Assembly (NCBI GenBank): GCA_036677805.1
Contig: JAVBVS010000018.1
Coordinates: 1-64,000 of the forward strand
Direction of reading: 5' to 3'
DNA: 64,000 bases
DNA from: SIG78 sp036677805
GTDB taxonomy: Bacteria; Verrucomicrobiota; Lentisphaeria; Victivallales; Victivallaceae
A program made the position numbers and the translations under genes. Positions 52,185 to 61,419 of the stretch are shown here, piece after piece. Under the pieces are notes generated by a model. That model saw only the letters and a program-made list of their open reading frames with translations. It was not told where the DNA came from and searched no databases. How positions within the stretch are numbered: the first letter of the stretch is position 1; every line of letters starts with the position of its first letter.

Positions 52185-53022
52185 GATGGCGTTTGACTGG
52201 CTCGAAGTGCCATTGGATCAAGCGGCCCCGCTGCCCTTCCTCATGATCTGCGCCGCCGTGTTCGGCTGCTGCCTCGGCAGCTTTCTCAATGTCTGCATCT
52301 GGCGCATTCCGCTGGGCGAATCGATCGTTTTCGTGCCGTCGCACTGTCCGAAATGCCATCATCCGATCCGTTGGTTCGACAATGTGCCGATTTTCGGCTA
52401 CCTCGCGCTCCGGGGACGCTGCCGCGACTGCCACGCGTCGATTTCCCCGCGTTATATTCTGGTCGAGGCCGGAGTCGGATTGCTCTACACGCTCCTGACG
52501 CTGAACGCGTATTACGCCGGGAGCGCGCTTGCCGTCACCATTTTCCACACCATCGTCATCGCAGTGGCGGTGCCCTGCATGTTCATCGATGTCGAGCACC
52601 GCAAACTGCCTGACAAACTCACCGGATTCGGTATGATTGCCGGAGTGCTCTGGCAGGGACTGTTTCCGGTCGGAGGCAGGGTGCTGACCCATCCGCAAGG
52701 CGTGCTGTGGGGCCTTGCCGGAATGCTGGCCGGATTGATCGGACTGGGGCTTTTCGCCTGGGCCACCGGCAAACTTTTCCGACGGCGGACCATGGGCGCG
52801 GGCGATGTCAAATACGCCGGATTCGCGGGCGCTGCGTTCGGCTGGCCGGGGCTGCTGGTGATTCTGTGCGCCGGTTCGATTCTGGCGCTGGCCGGATATG
52901 GAATGCTGCGCCTGCTGCGCAAGCGCCACGGCGACGGGACGGTGGCCTTCGGGCTTTATCTCGGCCTGGCGGTGCTGCTCTGGAGTTTCGCCCGGCCATG
53001 GCTCGCCGTTTACGGAATATGA
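52177..53022 (+). CDS. pilD: Prepilin leader peptidase / N-methyltransferase
   Basis: A 281-residue inner-membrane aspartic protease (GspO/PilD). CLGSFLNVCIWRIP at the first helix, two zinc-type CxxC pairs (HCPKCHHPIRWFDNVPIFGYL and RCRDCHASIS), the catalytic aspartates in MFIDVEHRKLPD and GAGDVKYAGFAG, and several membrane helices. It cleaves and methylates prepilins, so pseudopilins like the one at 9112 are its expected substrates. It overlaps aroE by eight bases. Confidence 0.95.
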   Translation: MFKMAFDWLEVPLDQAAPLPFLMICAAVFGCCLGSFLNVCIWRIPLGESIVFVPSHCPKCHHPIRWFDNVPIFGYLALRGRCRDCHASISPRYILVEAGVGLLYTLLTLNAYYAGSALAVTIFHTIVIAVAVPCMFIDVEHRKLPDKLTGFGMIAGVLWQGLFPVGGRVLTHPQGVLWGLAGMLAGLIGLGLFAWATGKLFRRRTMGAGDVKYAGFAGAAFGWPGLLVILCAGSILALAGYGMLRLLRKRHGDGTVAFGLYLGLAVLLWSFARPWLAVYGI

Positions 53023-53831
53023 GTGAAATGAGCGTCATCATTCACGGTTTGGCCCCCTGCCCTGTGGCGGCAATTCATGGCGGGCCGGGTGCGCCGGGGA
53101 GCGCCTGTCATCTGGCGGAACTGATTCATGCCGAACTCGGCATCGCCGTGCTGGAGCCGTATCAGAGCGCCACCGCCATCGCCGGCTTGACGGCAGAGCT
53201 CGATTCGCAGCTTCGGACGCACTGCGCCCTGCCCGCCGTGCTGATCGGACACTCCTGGGGCGCGTGGCTGGCGGCGCTGTATGCCGAGCGCCATCCCGAA
53301 AACGTACGGCAGCTGATTCTGGTCGGTTCCGGTCCGCTATCGGCCGACTACGTTCCGGAGCTGGAGCGGCGGCGGGAGGCACGGCTGAGTCCGGAAGAAC
53401 GCCGCCGGTTCCACGCCTTGCTGGAAAAACTGGAACGCAATGGCGAAGGCGCTGACCAGGACGCATTGCTGAAAGAGCTGGGCGCACTCTGCCACCAGGC
53501 CGATTTTTACGCGCCGCTGGCGTTACCGGCGGCGCCGCACTCTCCCGCCCCCGACGGCGCGGCCTATGAAGCGATCTGGCGGGAAGCCGCGGGCCTGCGC
53601 CGGTCCGGGGCGTTGCTGGAAGTTTTCCGCCGTCTTGCGATAACGCCGGTTTTCATTCACGGCGACAGCGACCCCCATCCGCCGGAAGGCATCCGCGCGG
53701 TGCTGGAAGCCTCCGGCATTGCGTTCGGCTTTCATCTGCTGAAGCGCTGCGGCCACGAACCGTGGGCCGAGCGCTACGCCCGCGCTGAATTCACGCGGCT
53801 GCTGAAAACGGTCATCCTTCCAACGCCTTGA
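53019..53831 (+). CDS. Alpha/beta hydrolase
   Basis: A 270-residue soluble hydrolase: oxyanion-type HGGPGAPGSACHLAELI at the start, nucleophile elbow LIGHSWGAWLAALYAERHP, an acid in FIHGDSDPHPPEG and the histidine in KRCGHEPWAERY. It resembles proline iminopeptidase or esterase relatives; the substrate is unknown. The ATG overlaps the stop of pilD (ATGA). Its 3' end overlaps the convergent DUF815-like gene by 20 bp. Confidence 0.82.
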   Translation: MSEMSVIIHGLAPCPVAAIHGGPGAPGSACHLAELIHAELGIAVLEPYQSATAIAGLTAELDSQLRTHCALPAVLIGHSWGAWLAALYAERHPENVRQLILVGSGPLSADYVPELERRREARLSPEERRRFHALLEKLERNGEGADQDALLKELGALCHQADFYAPLALPAAPHSPAPDGAAYEAIWREAAGLRRSGALLEVFRRLAITPVFIHGDSDPHPPEGIRAVLEASGIAFGFHLLKRCGHEPWAERYARAEFTRLLKTVILPTP

Positions 53832-55173
53832 GCCGTTCTTCGCGCAACCGGTCGATGTAGTCTTCGCCGTAAAGCGCCCGCAGCGATCGGATATTGAATT
53901 CGTAAAAAATCTGAGCATCCGGCTTGATGATCATCTCCTGCTGCGACAAGGTCAGAATGCGTTTCCGCAACGCGGCGTCACGCCGATAATTTTCCAGATA
54001 GCGGATCAGCGTCCGGGGGCTCAATTCGGTGAATTTCTTCTGACCGAACTCCTCGACATAACTGCTGGCGATCACCGCCGCCAGATCCGCGTTGACATTT
54101 TTCAGGCCGAAATCGGCCAGAAAATCCTCGATCATCTCCACGCAACGGCTTTCATCAAAGACCGGGAAGGTAATTTCGCGGCCGCGCGACAGGATATTGA
54201 CCGGAAACGGATAGTTGCTCGCCAGAATGAACATCATATTTTCCGGCAATATCGCGCTGCCGCCGACATTGGTGCGAAATCCGTACCAGTCGATCTTGGC
54301 CGGCTCGACATCATCGAAAAATACCGCGAAACGGCGGTGTTTGCGCCGTTTGAGCAAGTCGATCAACTCATCCATCTGGCCGCTAAGCGCCTCGGGTTCA
54401 GCCAGAATCAGCGTAATTTCGGGATATTCCAGCGAGTAAGCCATGGAAAATTGGGTTTTTCCCAACCCCGGCAGACTCGAAACCAGCAACGGGACATTGC
54501 CCCGCCCCGCCGCGAACTGCCCCAGATGCTCACGGAAATTGCTCCGGACGCCATGAAAGCCGTAAAACTTGTCCGGCGAACGCATTTCCGGTTTCGCCGG
54601 ATAGAACTTGCCGTCGACGAAACGGAAACTCCGGCTCGCCTGAAAAGGATCGCGTAAAGCGGCCACAGCGAGAATTTTTTCAGGCGCCTCCGCCAGCACC
54701 GTCCCCGGCCCCAGACAGCCGCGCGCCGCCGGATTGAGCCGGACCGAGTGCTCCGGCAGCAATGCTTTCAGCGCCGCCAGCGCGGCGATCACGGTCAGGA
54801 AATTGCCGCGGAAGAATTCGAGCTGTTCCCGGCCCGGCCCGCGCGGCTTGAGCCAGTCGCGTAAATCCAGCTCCCGATCGGTCATCAATTCAAAAAAGGC
54901 ATCTTCCAGCGCCGCCGCCAGCGGCCGCGAAGGCGTCAGCGCGACCAGCGCATTCACCCCGTCGATCCAATCGACGCCGGAGATATGCGCGCCGCCCGAC
55001 GCCGCTTCGGCCAGCGCCAGAGCCCGATAAAGCGTGGCAATCAGCGGAATTCCGGAAGTCTCATGAAAAGCCAATTCTCCCGGCGCTGCGCCGGAACGGG
55101 AAAAATTCAGAAAGATGGTCCGCAGCGCCGCCTGTCCCTCCCGCAACCGGGCCGTCTGTTCCGCATGTTCCAT
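53812..55173 (-). CDS. DUF815-like AAA ATPase
   Basis: A 453-residue protein: an N-terminal helical region of about 200 residues, then an ATPase domain with P-loop SSLPGLGKTQF, Walker B RFAVFFDDVEP and an arginine-rich SNYPFPVNILSRG segment, matching the DUF815 (P-loop) family in arrangement: EFNIRSLRALYGEDYIDRLREERLK near the end also fits. The role of that family is not settled. It starts 22 bp after an unnamed gene on the same strand. Confidence 0.65.
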   Translation of the reverse strand: MEHAEQTARLREGQAALRTIFLNFSRSGAAPGELAFHETSGIPLIATLYRALALAEAASGGAHISGVDWIDGVNALVALTPSRPLAAALEDAFFELMTDRELDLRDWLKPRGPGREQLEFFRGNFLTVIAALAALKALLPEHSVRLNPAARGCLGPGTVLAEAPEKILAVAALRDPFQASRSFRFVDGKFYPAKPEMRSPDKFYGFHGVRSNFREHLGQFAAGRGNVPLLVSSLPGLGKTQFSMAYSLEYPEITLILAEPEALSGQMDELIDLLKRRKHRRFAVFFDDVEPAKIDWYGFRTNVGGSAILPENMMFILASNYPFPVNILSRGREITFPVFDESRCVEMIEDFLADFGLKNVNADLAAVIASSYVEEFGQKKFTELSPRTLIRYLENYRRDAALRKRILTLSQQEMIIKPDAQIFYEFNIRSLRALYGEDYIDRLREERLKALEG

Positions 55174-55195
55174 ACTCTCACCGCCGGTTTCGTAT

Positions 55196-56335
55196 TTACC
55201 GCAGCTCGACCTTGCCGACAGGAGTGTTTTCGAGATAGCGTCCCGACGGCAACCGATGCCAGAGACTGTCAGCCGGAAATTCCAGCCGGAAAGCGCGTTC
55301 GCCCAGCTGCCGCCCGGCCCAGTCGTGAAAATCGACCATTTCGCCCAGCGGCCAGTGCGCCAGAATTTTGCGCGCCGGACGCTCCAGATGCGCCGCCGCC
55401 ATGCAGGCCGACGGCGACGATACCGTCAGCGTCAGATGGCCGGACTCTCCGGATGCGGCTTCGCGCCGGACCAGTTTGCGCAGCAGTTTCCGCGTCGCCG
55501 GAGCCTGCCAGCAGCGCGAACCCGCGACCGCAGCCATATCTTCACCACAGATCCGCCCCTCTTCGGGGTCGGGCAAGTCCGCCAGCGCCAATTGCTTGAA
55601 ACCGCCCAAAGCCTCGCGGCGACGGCCATCCGACCACGCCAGATAATAATTGAACCGCCATGGACGCCGTTCCAGCGCCATGTCTTCGGCCAGATTCAAC
55701 ACCTCGCGCCGCAATACAATTCCGTCCGCAGTACGCTCGATCCGGCACCGCGGACAGTTGCCGGCCACACCGTCGCCAGCAAGCCGCCACCAGTCATCCC
55801 CGGCCCCGACTTCCAGCTGAAATCCGTCGGCATCGGTCAGCACCATCAACAGCGGCGGCGCCGCACCTTCCCACAATACGCCGTCCCGGTCAAGCGCCAG
55901 CGGCTCAAGCCCGGCCGGCGCCGTACCCGCCGCGGGGAATTCCAATACCATCGCCGCCTGCTGCCATTCGCCGGGAAAAACCCAGCCGTCCAGATCGAAT
56001 TGCCGCACGATTTCACCGCGTCCGGGCTTGACATCCACACAAACCGCGATAAAGCCGTCCCGCACCATCATGCGGCGCGCAATCTCCGCCTCGCCGCCAA
56101 AAGGATAGGACGCCAGCGTCTCCAGCTCCGCTCCGGTGCCGTCGCCACGCCCGTGCTGGCGGCGGCGCAACTCAATGGCCTCGGCTTCCCGCAACCCGTT
56201 GACCGCGGCCCCGGTCAGACGCGCCAGTTCGCAATTGCGCCGGGTATCGCGCAGAATCCAAAACGCAGCCATGCCGTCGCCGGGGGTCAAAGTCCAGGCC
56301 GCGCCCGCCGCGCCGCCGTCGGAAGGTATCTTCAT
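55196..56335 (-). CDS. Protein of unknown function
   Basis: A 379-residue soluble protein without a signal peptide or recognised family. It is rich in Trp, Arg and short beta-like strands (GFIAVCVDVKPGRGEIVRQF, PPLLMVLTDADGFQLEVGAG, RFNYYLAWSDGR), which suggests beta-sandwich domains. The start ATG overlaps the nitroreductase stop by four bases (ATGA), so the two are translated together, and it is followed by the DUF815-like gene. Confidence 0.6.
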   Translation of the reverse strand: MKIPSDGGAAGAAWTLTPGDGMAAFWILRDTRRNCELARLTGAAVNGLREAEAIELRRRQHGRGDGTGAELETLASYPFGGEAEIARRMMVRDGFIAVCVDVKPGRGEIVRQFDLDGWVFPGEWQQAAMVLEFPAAGTAPAGLEPLALDRDGVLWEGAAPPLLMVLTDADGFQLEVGAGDDWWRLAGDGVAGNCPRCRIERTADGIVLRREVLNLAEDMALERRPWRFNYYLAWSDGRRREALGGFKQLALADLPDPEEGRICGEDMAAVAGSRCWQAPATRKLLRKLVRREAASGESGHLTLTVSSPSACMAAAHLERPARKILAHWPLGEMVDFHDWAGRQLGERAFRLEFPADSLWHRLPSGRYLENTPVGKVELR

Positions 56336-56841
56336 CGTCTGACCTTAAAAATTTCTTCCATCGGTTTGTAGGGCAGCCCGTGCGGTGCGCCGGTACCATA
56401 CCCCAGCGGAGCAATCGCCTCGACGCTCCATGGATCTTTCACACCCATCACCTGATTGAGCCGGGCCTTTTCAAAAGCGCAGACCCAGCAGGTGGCCAAC
56501 CCCTCGGCGGTCGCCGCCAGCACCAGATGCTCCATGGCGATCCCGATGTCGATTTCGACCGAAGGCGTCCCTTCCAGCCGCTTCCAGCAGTTGGAATAAT
56601 CCCCCATCGCCACTACGATCGCGGGAGCCTGGAGCAGCCAGTCCTTCGGATAGCACGCTCCGATTTTTTCCCGCAGTTCCGGATTGAAGACGATTTCAAA
56701 ACGCCACGGCTGACGATTGCACGCCGACGGCGCGCACTGCACGGCTTTCATGATCCGCTCCAGCGCCGCCTCCGGAATTTCCCGGTTGCGGTCAAAGGAA
56801 CGAATGCTGCGACGCGCCCGCAAAACTTCGTAAAAATTCAT
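56332..56841 (-). CDS. Nitroreductase-family flavoprotein
   Basis: A 169-residue FMN protein with the family opening VLRARRSIRSFDRNREIP, then VQCAPSACNRQPWRFEIV (FMN-binding), DIGIAMEHLVLAATAEGLATCWV and PLGYGTGAPHGLPYKP. It belongs to the compact, ferredoxin-free subfamily; NAD(P)H-dependent reduction of nitro compounds or flavins is likely but the physiological substrate is unknown. It lies 37 bp after the GcvH-like gene. Confidence 0.88.
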   Translation of the reverse strand: MNFYEVLRARRSIRSFDRNREIPEAALERIMKAVQCAPSACNRQPWRFEIVFNPELREKIGACYPKDWLLQAPAIVVAMGDYSNCWKRLEGTPSVEIDIGIAMEHLVLAATAEGLATCWVCAFEKARLNQVMGVKDPWSVEAIAPLGYGTGAPHGLPYKPMEEIFKVRR

Positions 56842-56878
56842 TTTTCACCTCCCGCCCGCGCCGGAAATTTCCCTTTGT

Positions 56879-57253
56879 TCAACGCTTGAGCGAACGCAGA
56901 AATTTCTGGTATGCGGTTTCGTTCATCATATCGTCCAGTTCCGAGTCGTCAATATTGGTCAATTTGCAGATCCAACCCTTGTCCTCGGGCGAATCATTGA
57001 GCAGAATCGGATCGTCTTCCAGTTCGTCATTGACTGCGATAATGGTGCCGGAGAGCGGAGAGTAGATATTGGTGGAATTTTCCGTCGATTCGATCAGTCC
57101 AAGCGTATCGCCGACGATCACATCGTCGTCTTCCAGCGGGAGCTCGACATAGGTGATTTCGCCCATCTGCTCGGTCGCATAAGCCGAGATGCCGACCGTC
57201 GCCTCGTCGCCCCGGATTTCCACCCACTCATGGTCTTCGGTATAATACTTCAT
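56879..57253 (-). CDS. GcvH-like protein lacking the lipoyl lysine
   Basis: A 124-residue protein with the glycine cleavage H-protein fold: TEDHEWVEIRGDEATVGISAYATEQMG, YVELP, and IYSPLSGTIIAVNDEL after it. The lipoyl site of ordinary GcvH is ESVKAASDIYSP; here it is ESTENSTNIYSP, so the lysine is replaced by Glu58. It cannot be lipoylated at that position. No gcvT or gcvP is nearby. Stand-alone H-like proteins exist in other bacteria with lipoate-relay or regulatory jobs, but those keep the lysine. Function unclear. Confidence 0.82.
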   Translation of the reverse strand: MKYYTEDHEWVEIRGDEATVGISAYATEQMGEITYVELPLEDDDVIVGDTLGLIESTENSTNIYSPLSGTIIAVNDELEDDPILLNDSPEDKGWICKLTNIDDSELDDMMNETAYQKFLRSLKR

Positions 57254-57461
57254 AAATTGCCCTTTCCTTGTCCTCCGGCGCCTCCTTGTCGGCCGGCCGC
57301 CCCGCGTTCCGGAACCGCCCGCCTGGCTTCAACCCCAAAAACAGAGTCCTGCGATGCTCCAAAAAGGAGTTTACAGTATAGCGGACAAAATACAAGTCCC
57401 GATCACAAATTTTTCGCGTTTTTTTTAAATTTTCCCCTGCAAAACCGGAAAATCCGCCGCT

Positions 57462-58061
57462 TCATCCCCGGATCAGGCGCAAAAACTCCGCCCGGGCCGC
57501 CCCGTCGCGGCGGAAGCTGCCGATCATGGAACTCGAAGTCATGACCGAATTCTGCTTCTCCACCCCGCGCATCTGCATGCAGAGGTGGCGCGCCTCCATG
57601 ACCACGCCGACGCCCTCGGCGTCAACCGTTTCCATGATCGCCTGCGAAATCTGCTTGACCAGCCGCTCCTGAATCTGGAGCCGCCGGGAAAACATGTCGA
57701 CGATCCGCGCAATCTTGCTGACCCCGAGAATCTTGTCGTTGGGAATGTAGCCGACGTGGCAGCGGCCGAAAAAAGGCAGCATGTGATGCTCGCACAGACT
57801 GAAGAACTCGATGTCGCGCACGATCACCATATCGTCCGACTCCGCCGCGAAGATCGCGCCATTGACCACATCCTTCAGATTCTGCCTGTACCCGCGCAGC
57901 AGATACTGATAACTCTTGGCCACCCGGTCGGGAGTGGAACACAAACCTTCGCGCTCCGGGTCCTCGCCGGCGGCGACGATGATCTCGCGCGCGGCCTTCC
58001 TCCACATTTCCAAACTGTCCACAAGACAACCCTTTCTTCCGTTCCGATCATGCAGAGTCAT
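57462..58061 (-). CDS. folE: GTP cyclohydrolase I
   Basis: A 199-residue enzyme making dihydroneopterin triphosphate for folate. The zinc and active-site motifs IEFFSLCEHHMLPFFGRCHVGYIPN, ILGVSKIARIVDMFSRRLQIQERL and EARHLCMQMRGVEKQNSVMTSS are present in order. AAGAG precedes the ATG. It is divergent from typA. Confidence 0.96.
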   Translation of the reverse strand: MTLHDRNGRKGCLVDSLEMWRKAAREIIVAAGEDPEREGLCSTPDRVAKSYQYLLRGYRQNLKDVVNGAIFAAESDDMVIVRDIEFFSLCEHHMLPFFGRCHVGYIPNDKILGVSKIARIVDMFSRRLQIQERLVKQISQAIMETVDAEGVGVVMEARHLCMQMRGVEKQNSVMTSSSMIGSFRRDGAARAEFLRLIRG

Positions 58062-58099
58062 AACATAACTCTTTTTTATATATATTCAAATCTTCCCAT

Positions 58100-58128
58100 T
58101 TGAAAAATAGGCATTCCGGTAGTAAATT
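58100..58128 (+). promoter_or_regulatory. Promoter of typA
   Basis: TTGAAA (58100-58105), 17-bp spacer, TAAATT (58123-58128), 45 bp before the gene. Confidence 0.6.
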
Positions 58129-58173
58129 AATTGTTTATGAAATGAATCAACACGCAATACGGTCTTTCAATCT

Positions 58174-59970
58174 ATGCAGTCTCTCCGCAACGTCGCCATC
58201 ATCGCTCACGTCGACCACGGCAAAACCACCTTGGTCGATCAGATTCTCAAGCAGGCCAAAGTTTTTCGCGAAAACCAGGAGGTCGATGAGTGCTTCCTCG
58301 ACAGCAATGACCTCGAACGCGAACGCGGTATCACCATCCTTGCGAAAAACATTGCGGTCAATTACAAAAACGTCAAAATCAATATCATCGACACCCCCGG
58401 ACACAGCGACTTCGGCGGTCAGGTCGAACGGGTATTGAAACTCGCCGACGGAGTGCTGCTCCTGGTCGACGCCGCCGAAGGGCCGATGCCGCAGACCCGC
58501 TTCGTGCTCGACAAGGCGCTGGCGCTGAATCTGCGCCCGGTCGTGGTGATCAACAAAATCGATAAACCCGACGCCCGGCCCAATGTAGTGTACGACAAGG
58601 TGTTCGACCTCTTCTTCGAACTCGGAGCCAGTGAGGAGCAGCTCGATTTCCCGGTCATTTACGCCAGCGGCCGCGACGGCTGGGCGATGCGCAATCTCGA
58701 CGATCCGCGCGAATCGATTCTGCCGTTGATGGATGCGATTCTCGAATACATCCCCGAAGCGCCCCGCCGCGAAGGCCCGGTGCAGTTGCAGGTGGCGACC
58801 CTCGATTATTCCGAATTCGTCGGCCGCATCGGCATCGGCCGGGTCTACCGTGGCACGCTCAATCCTGCCAGTCCGCTGACCCTGATCAAGCGCGATGGCT
58901 CATCGAAACCGGCGCTGATCAAGCAGCTGCTGGTTTTCGACGGCATCGGCCGCAAGGCGGTCGACCAGGTGGAGTGCGGCGATCTCTGCGCGGTCGTAGG
59001 CATTGAAGACATCGACATCTCCGACACCATCACCGACAGCGAGCATCCCGAAGCGATGCCGCCGATCGCCATTGACGAACCGACTATTTCGATGCTGTTC
59101 AAAATCAACGATTCACCCTTCTTCGGACGCGAAGGCAAATATGTCTCCAGCCGTCATCTGCGCGACCGGCTCGCCCGCGAATGCGAACGCGACGTGGCGC
59201 TGCGCGTCAGCGACAACGGCAGCGACACCTTCTCCGTTTCCGGGCGCGGCGTACTGCATCTGGCCATTCTGATCGAAACCATGCGCCGCGAAGGCTATGA
59301 AGTCGCAGTGGGCAAGCCGCAGGTGATCATGAAGACCATCGACGGCGTCCAGTGCGAACCGATCGAAGAACTGACCGTGGATGTGCCCGATGAAGCCGCC
59401 GGCCGGATCATCGAACTCGCCGGACTGCGGCGGGGTGAACTTTTCCACATGGAAATGCGCGGCAATCGCCAGAAGCTCGAATTCAAGATTCCGACCCGCG
59501 GTCTGATCGGGTTCCGCAGCAAGGCGCTGACCGTTTCCGGCGGCGAAGCGATCGTGGCGCACCGCTTCCTCCACTATACGCCGTTCAAGGGAGAAATTCC
59601 GCGGCGCAGCGCCGGGGTCATGATCAGCATGGGACAGGGCAAAGCGCAGGCCTTCGCCATCGACGCGTTGCAGCTGCGCGGTTACTTCTTCATCGATCCC
59701 GGCTTCGAAACCTACGAGGGCATGATCGTCGGCGAGCACTGCAAAGACAATGACCTCGTGGTCAACGTCCAAAAGGCCAAACAGCTGACCAACCTGCGCG
59801 CCTCGGGTTCCGACCGCAACCTCAAGATCGCCCCGGCCCGGGAAATGAGCCTGGAGCAGGCGCTGGAATACATCGAGGACGATGAACTGGTTGAAGTCAC
59901 GCCCAAGAACATCCGGCTGCGCAAGATTTTCCTGACCGAACTCGAACGCCGCCGCCACGGCCGCGACTGA
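58174..59970 (+). CDS. typA: Ribosome-associated GTPase TypA/BipA
   Basis: A 598-residue translational GTPase of normal length. G1 IAHVDHGKTTLVDQ (9-22), switch II DTPGHSDFGG, NKIDKPDARP, and EF-G-like domains III and V with the BipA-specific end VRLRKIFL-type sequence NIRLRKIFLTELERRRH. It helps assemble the large ribosomal subunit, especially under stress. A promoter lies upstream and a strong terminator after the stop. Confidence 0.97.
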   Translation: MQSLRNVAIIAHVDHGKTTLVDQILKQAKVFRENQEVDECFLDSNDLERERGITILAKNIAVNYKNVKINIIDTPGHSDFGGQVERVLKLADGVLLLVDAAEGPMPQTRFVLDKALALNLRPVVVINKIDKPDARPNVVYDKVFDLFFELGASEEQLDFPVIYASGRDGWAMRNLDDPRESILPLMDAILEYIPEAPRREGPVQLQVATLDYSEFVGRIGIGRVYRGTLNPASPLTLIKRDGSSKPALIKQLLVFDGIGRKAVDQVECGDLCAVVGIEDIDISDTITDSEHPEAMPPIAIDEPTISMLFKINDSPFFGREGKYVSSRHLRDRLARECERDVALRVSDNGSDTFSVSGRGVLHLAILIETMRREGYEVAVGKPQVIMKTIDGVQCEPIEELTVDVPDEAAGRIIELAGLRRGELFHMEMRGNRQKLEFKIPTRGLIGFRSKALTVSGGEAIVAHRFLHYTPFKGEIPRRSAGVMISMGQGKAQAFAIDALQLRGYFFIDPGFETYEGMIVGEHCKDNDLVVNVQKAKQLTNLRASGSDRNLKIAPAREMSLEQALEYIEDDELVEVTPKNIRLRKIFLTELERRRHGRD

Positions 59971-60000
59971 TCCGAGTCCGTCTGACCGGCCCATCGATAC

Positions 60001-60040
60001 AAAAAATCCGGCGGTGAAATTCATCACCGCCGGATTTTTT
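60001..60040 (+). terminator. Terminator of typA
   Basis: ATCCGGCGGTGA (60006-60017) pairs perfectly with TCACCGCCGGAT (60024-60035), loop of six, followed by T7 at 60034-60040. The A-run on the other side makes it usable for the convergent metY gene. Confidence 0.88.
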
Positions 60041-60060
60041 TACGCCTGCAGCCAAGCGCT

Positions 60061-61335
60061 CTACAAGGCGTTCAGCGCCTGGGTGAAATCCTGCTTCAGG
60101 TCGTTAATGTCTTCGATCCCGACGGAAAGGCGAATCAGTTCCGGCTTGACTCCGGCCGCCTTGAGCTGCGCTTCGGTCAGCTGGCGATGCGTCATGCTCG
60201 CCGGATGAAGCACGCAGGTGCGCACATCGGCCACATGCACCACCAGCGCCGCCAACTTCAGCGAATTCAGCAGCGTTTCCGCCGCCAGTTTTCCGCCCTT
60301 GACGCCGAAACTCAGCACCCCGGAGCCGCCGCGAAGATACTTCTTCGCCCGTTCGTATTCGGAGTCGCCCGGCAGCATCGGATAACTCACCCAGCTCACC
60401 TTCGGATGCTGCTGGAGGAATGCCGCCATAGCCAGCGCATTCGCGCTGTGGCGCTCCATGCGCAATGCCAACGTTTCACAACCGAGATTGGTCAACCACG
60501 CATTCATCGGCGCCATCGGCGTCCCGAGATCGCGCACCCACTGTGCCCGCAGCTTCATCGAGTAGGGACAGGCGGCGAAATCCCGGGTGTAGATCACGCC
60601 ATGATAACTGGTGTCCGGCTCGCTCAATTCCGGAAACTTCCCGTTGGCCCAGTCATAATTGCCGCCTTCGACCACGATGCCGCCGACGCTGGTGGCATGG
60701 CCGTCGAGATATTTGGTCGAGGAGTGGGTCACGATATTGGCGCCCAAATCCAGCGGGTTGCACAGCATCGGCGTCGGAAAGGTATTGTCCACGATAAATG
60801 GCAGCTCGAACCGCTTCGCCACCCGGACGAATTTTTCGAAATCCAGCACCGTCAGCGCGGGATTGGCGATGGTTTCGGCGAAAATCGCCCTGGTGTTGGG
60901 CCGGACCGCCGCCGCCAGCTCCGCTTCGCTCGCATCCGGCGGCACCAGCGTGAATTTGAGTCCCATCTTGGGCAGCGTCACCGTGAACAGATTGACCGTC
61001 CCGCCATAGAGCGAAGCCGATGCCACAATGTGATCGCCCGCGCCCGCGATATTCAGAATCGCCAGCGCATTCGCCGTCTGGCCGGAACTCATCGCCACCG
61101 CGCCGACGCCGTGCTCCAGCGCCGCCACCTTCTCCTCCAGCACCGCGACCGTCGGATTGGCCAGACGGGTATAGAAGTACCCCGAACGCTTCAAATCGAA
61201 AAGGTCCGCCACGTCCTGCGCGCTGTCGTAACGGAAGGTCGTGCTCTGCACCAGCGGCGTAATCCGCGCTTCGCCATTGCCCGGCGCATAACCGGCCTGT
61301 ACCGCCAGCGTCGCCGCGCGATAATTCTTATCCAT
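60061..61335 (-). CDS. metY: O-acetylhomoserine sulfhydrylase (Cys/Met PLP family)
   Basis: A 424-residue PLP enzyme. YFYTRLANPTVAVLEEKVAALE, SSGQTAN, VDNTFPTPML and the PLP lysine in THSSTKYLDGHAT are present; its length and the insert with PELSEPDTSYHGV identify the O-acetylhomoserine aminocarboxypropyltransferase branch. It makes homocysteine directly from sulfide. GGAGG lies before the ATG. No SAM riboswitch is seen in the short leader. Confidence 0.92.
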   Translation of the reverse strand: MDKNYRAATLAVQAGYAPGNGEARITPLVQSTTFRYDSAQDVADLFDLKRSGYFYTRLANPTVAVLEEKVAALEHGVGAVAMSSGQTANALAILNIAGAGDHIVASASLYGGTVNLFTVTLPKMGLKFTLVPPDASEAELAAAVRPNTRAIFAETIANPALTVLDFEKFVRVAKRFELPFIVDNTFPTPMLCNPLDLGANIVTHSSTKYLDGHATSVGGIVVEGGNYDWANGKFPELSEPDTSYHGVIYTRDFAACPYSMKLRAQWVRDLGTPMAPMNAWLTNLGCETLALRMERHSANALAMAAFLQQHPKVSWVSYPMLPGDSEYERAKKYLRGGSGVLSFGVKGGKLAAETLLNSLKLAALVVHVADVRTCVLHPASMTHRQLTEAQLKAAGVKPELIRLSVGIEDINDLKQDFTQALNAL

Positions 61336-61350
61336 CGTCCATCCTCCTGA

Positions 61351-61376
61351 AAAAAGAAGCCGGTCGCAACCGGCTT
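61351..61376 (-). terminator. Terminator between mreB and metY
   Basis: On the minus strand AAGCCGGT (61376-61369) and ACCGGCTT (61364-61357) form an 8-bp stem followed by CTTTTTT. It would end mreB transcription. Confidence 0.7.
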
Positions 61377-61419
61377 GATGAAAGTATCCCGAAAAACTTG
61401 CGCCACCCGCACCCGGCGT

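Noticed and set aside
61336..61419. A SAM riboswitch ahead of metY.
   Set aside because: The leader is too short and contains only the mreB terminator hairpin.
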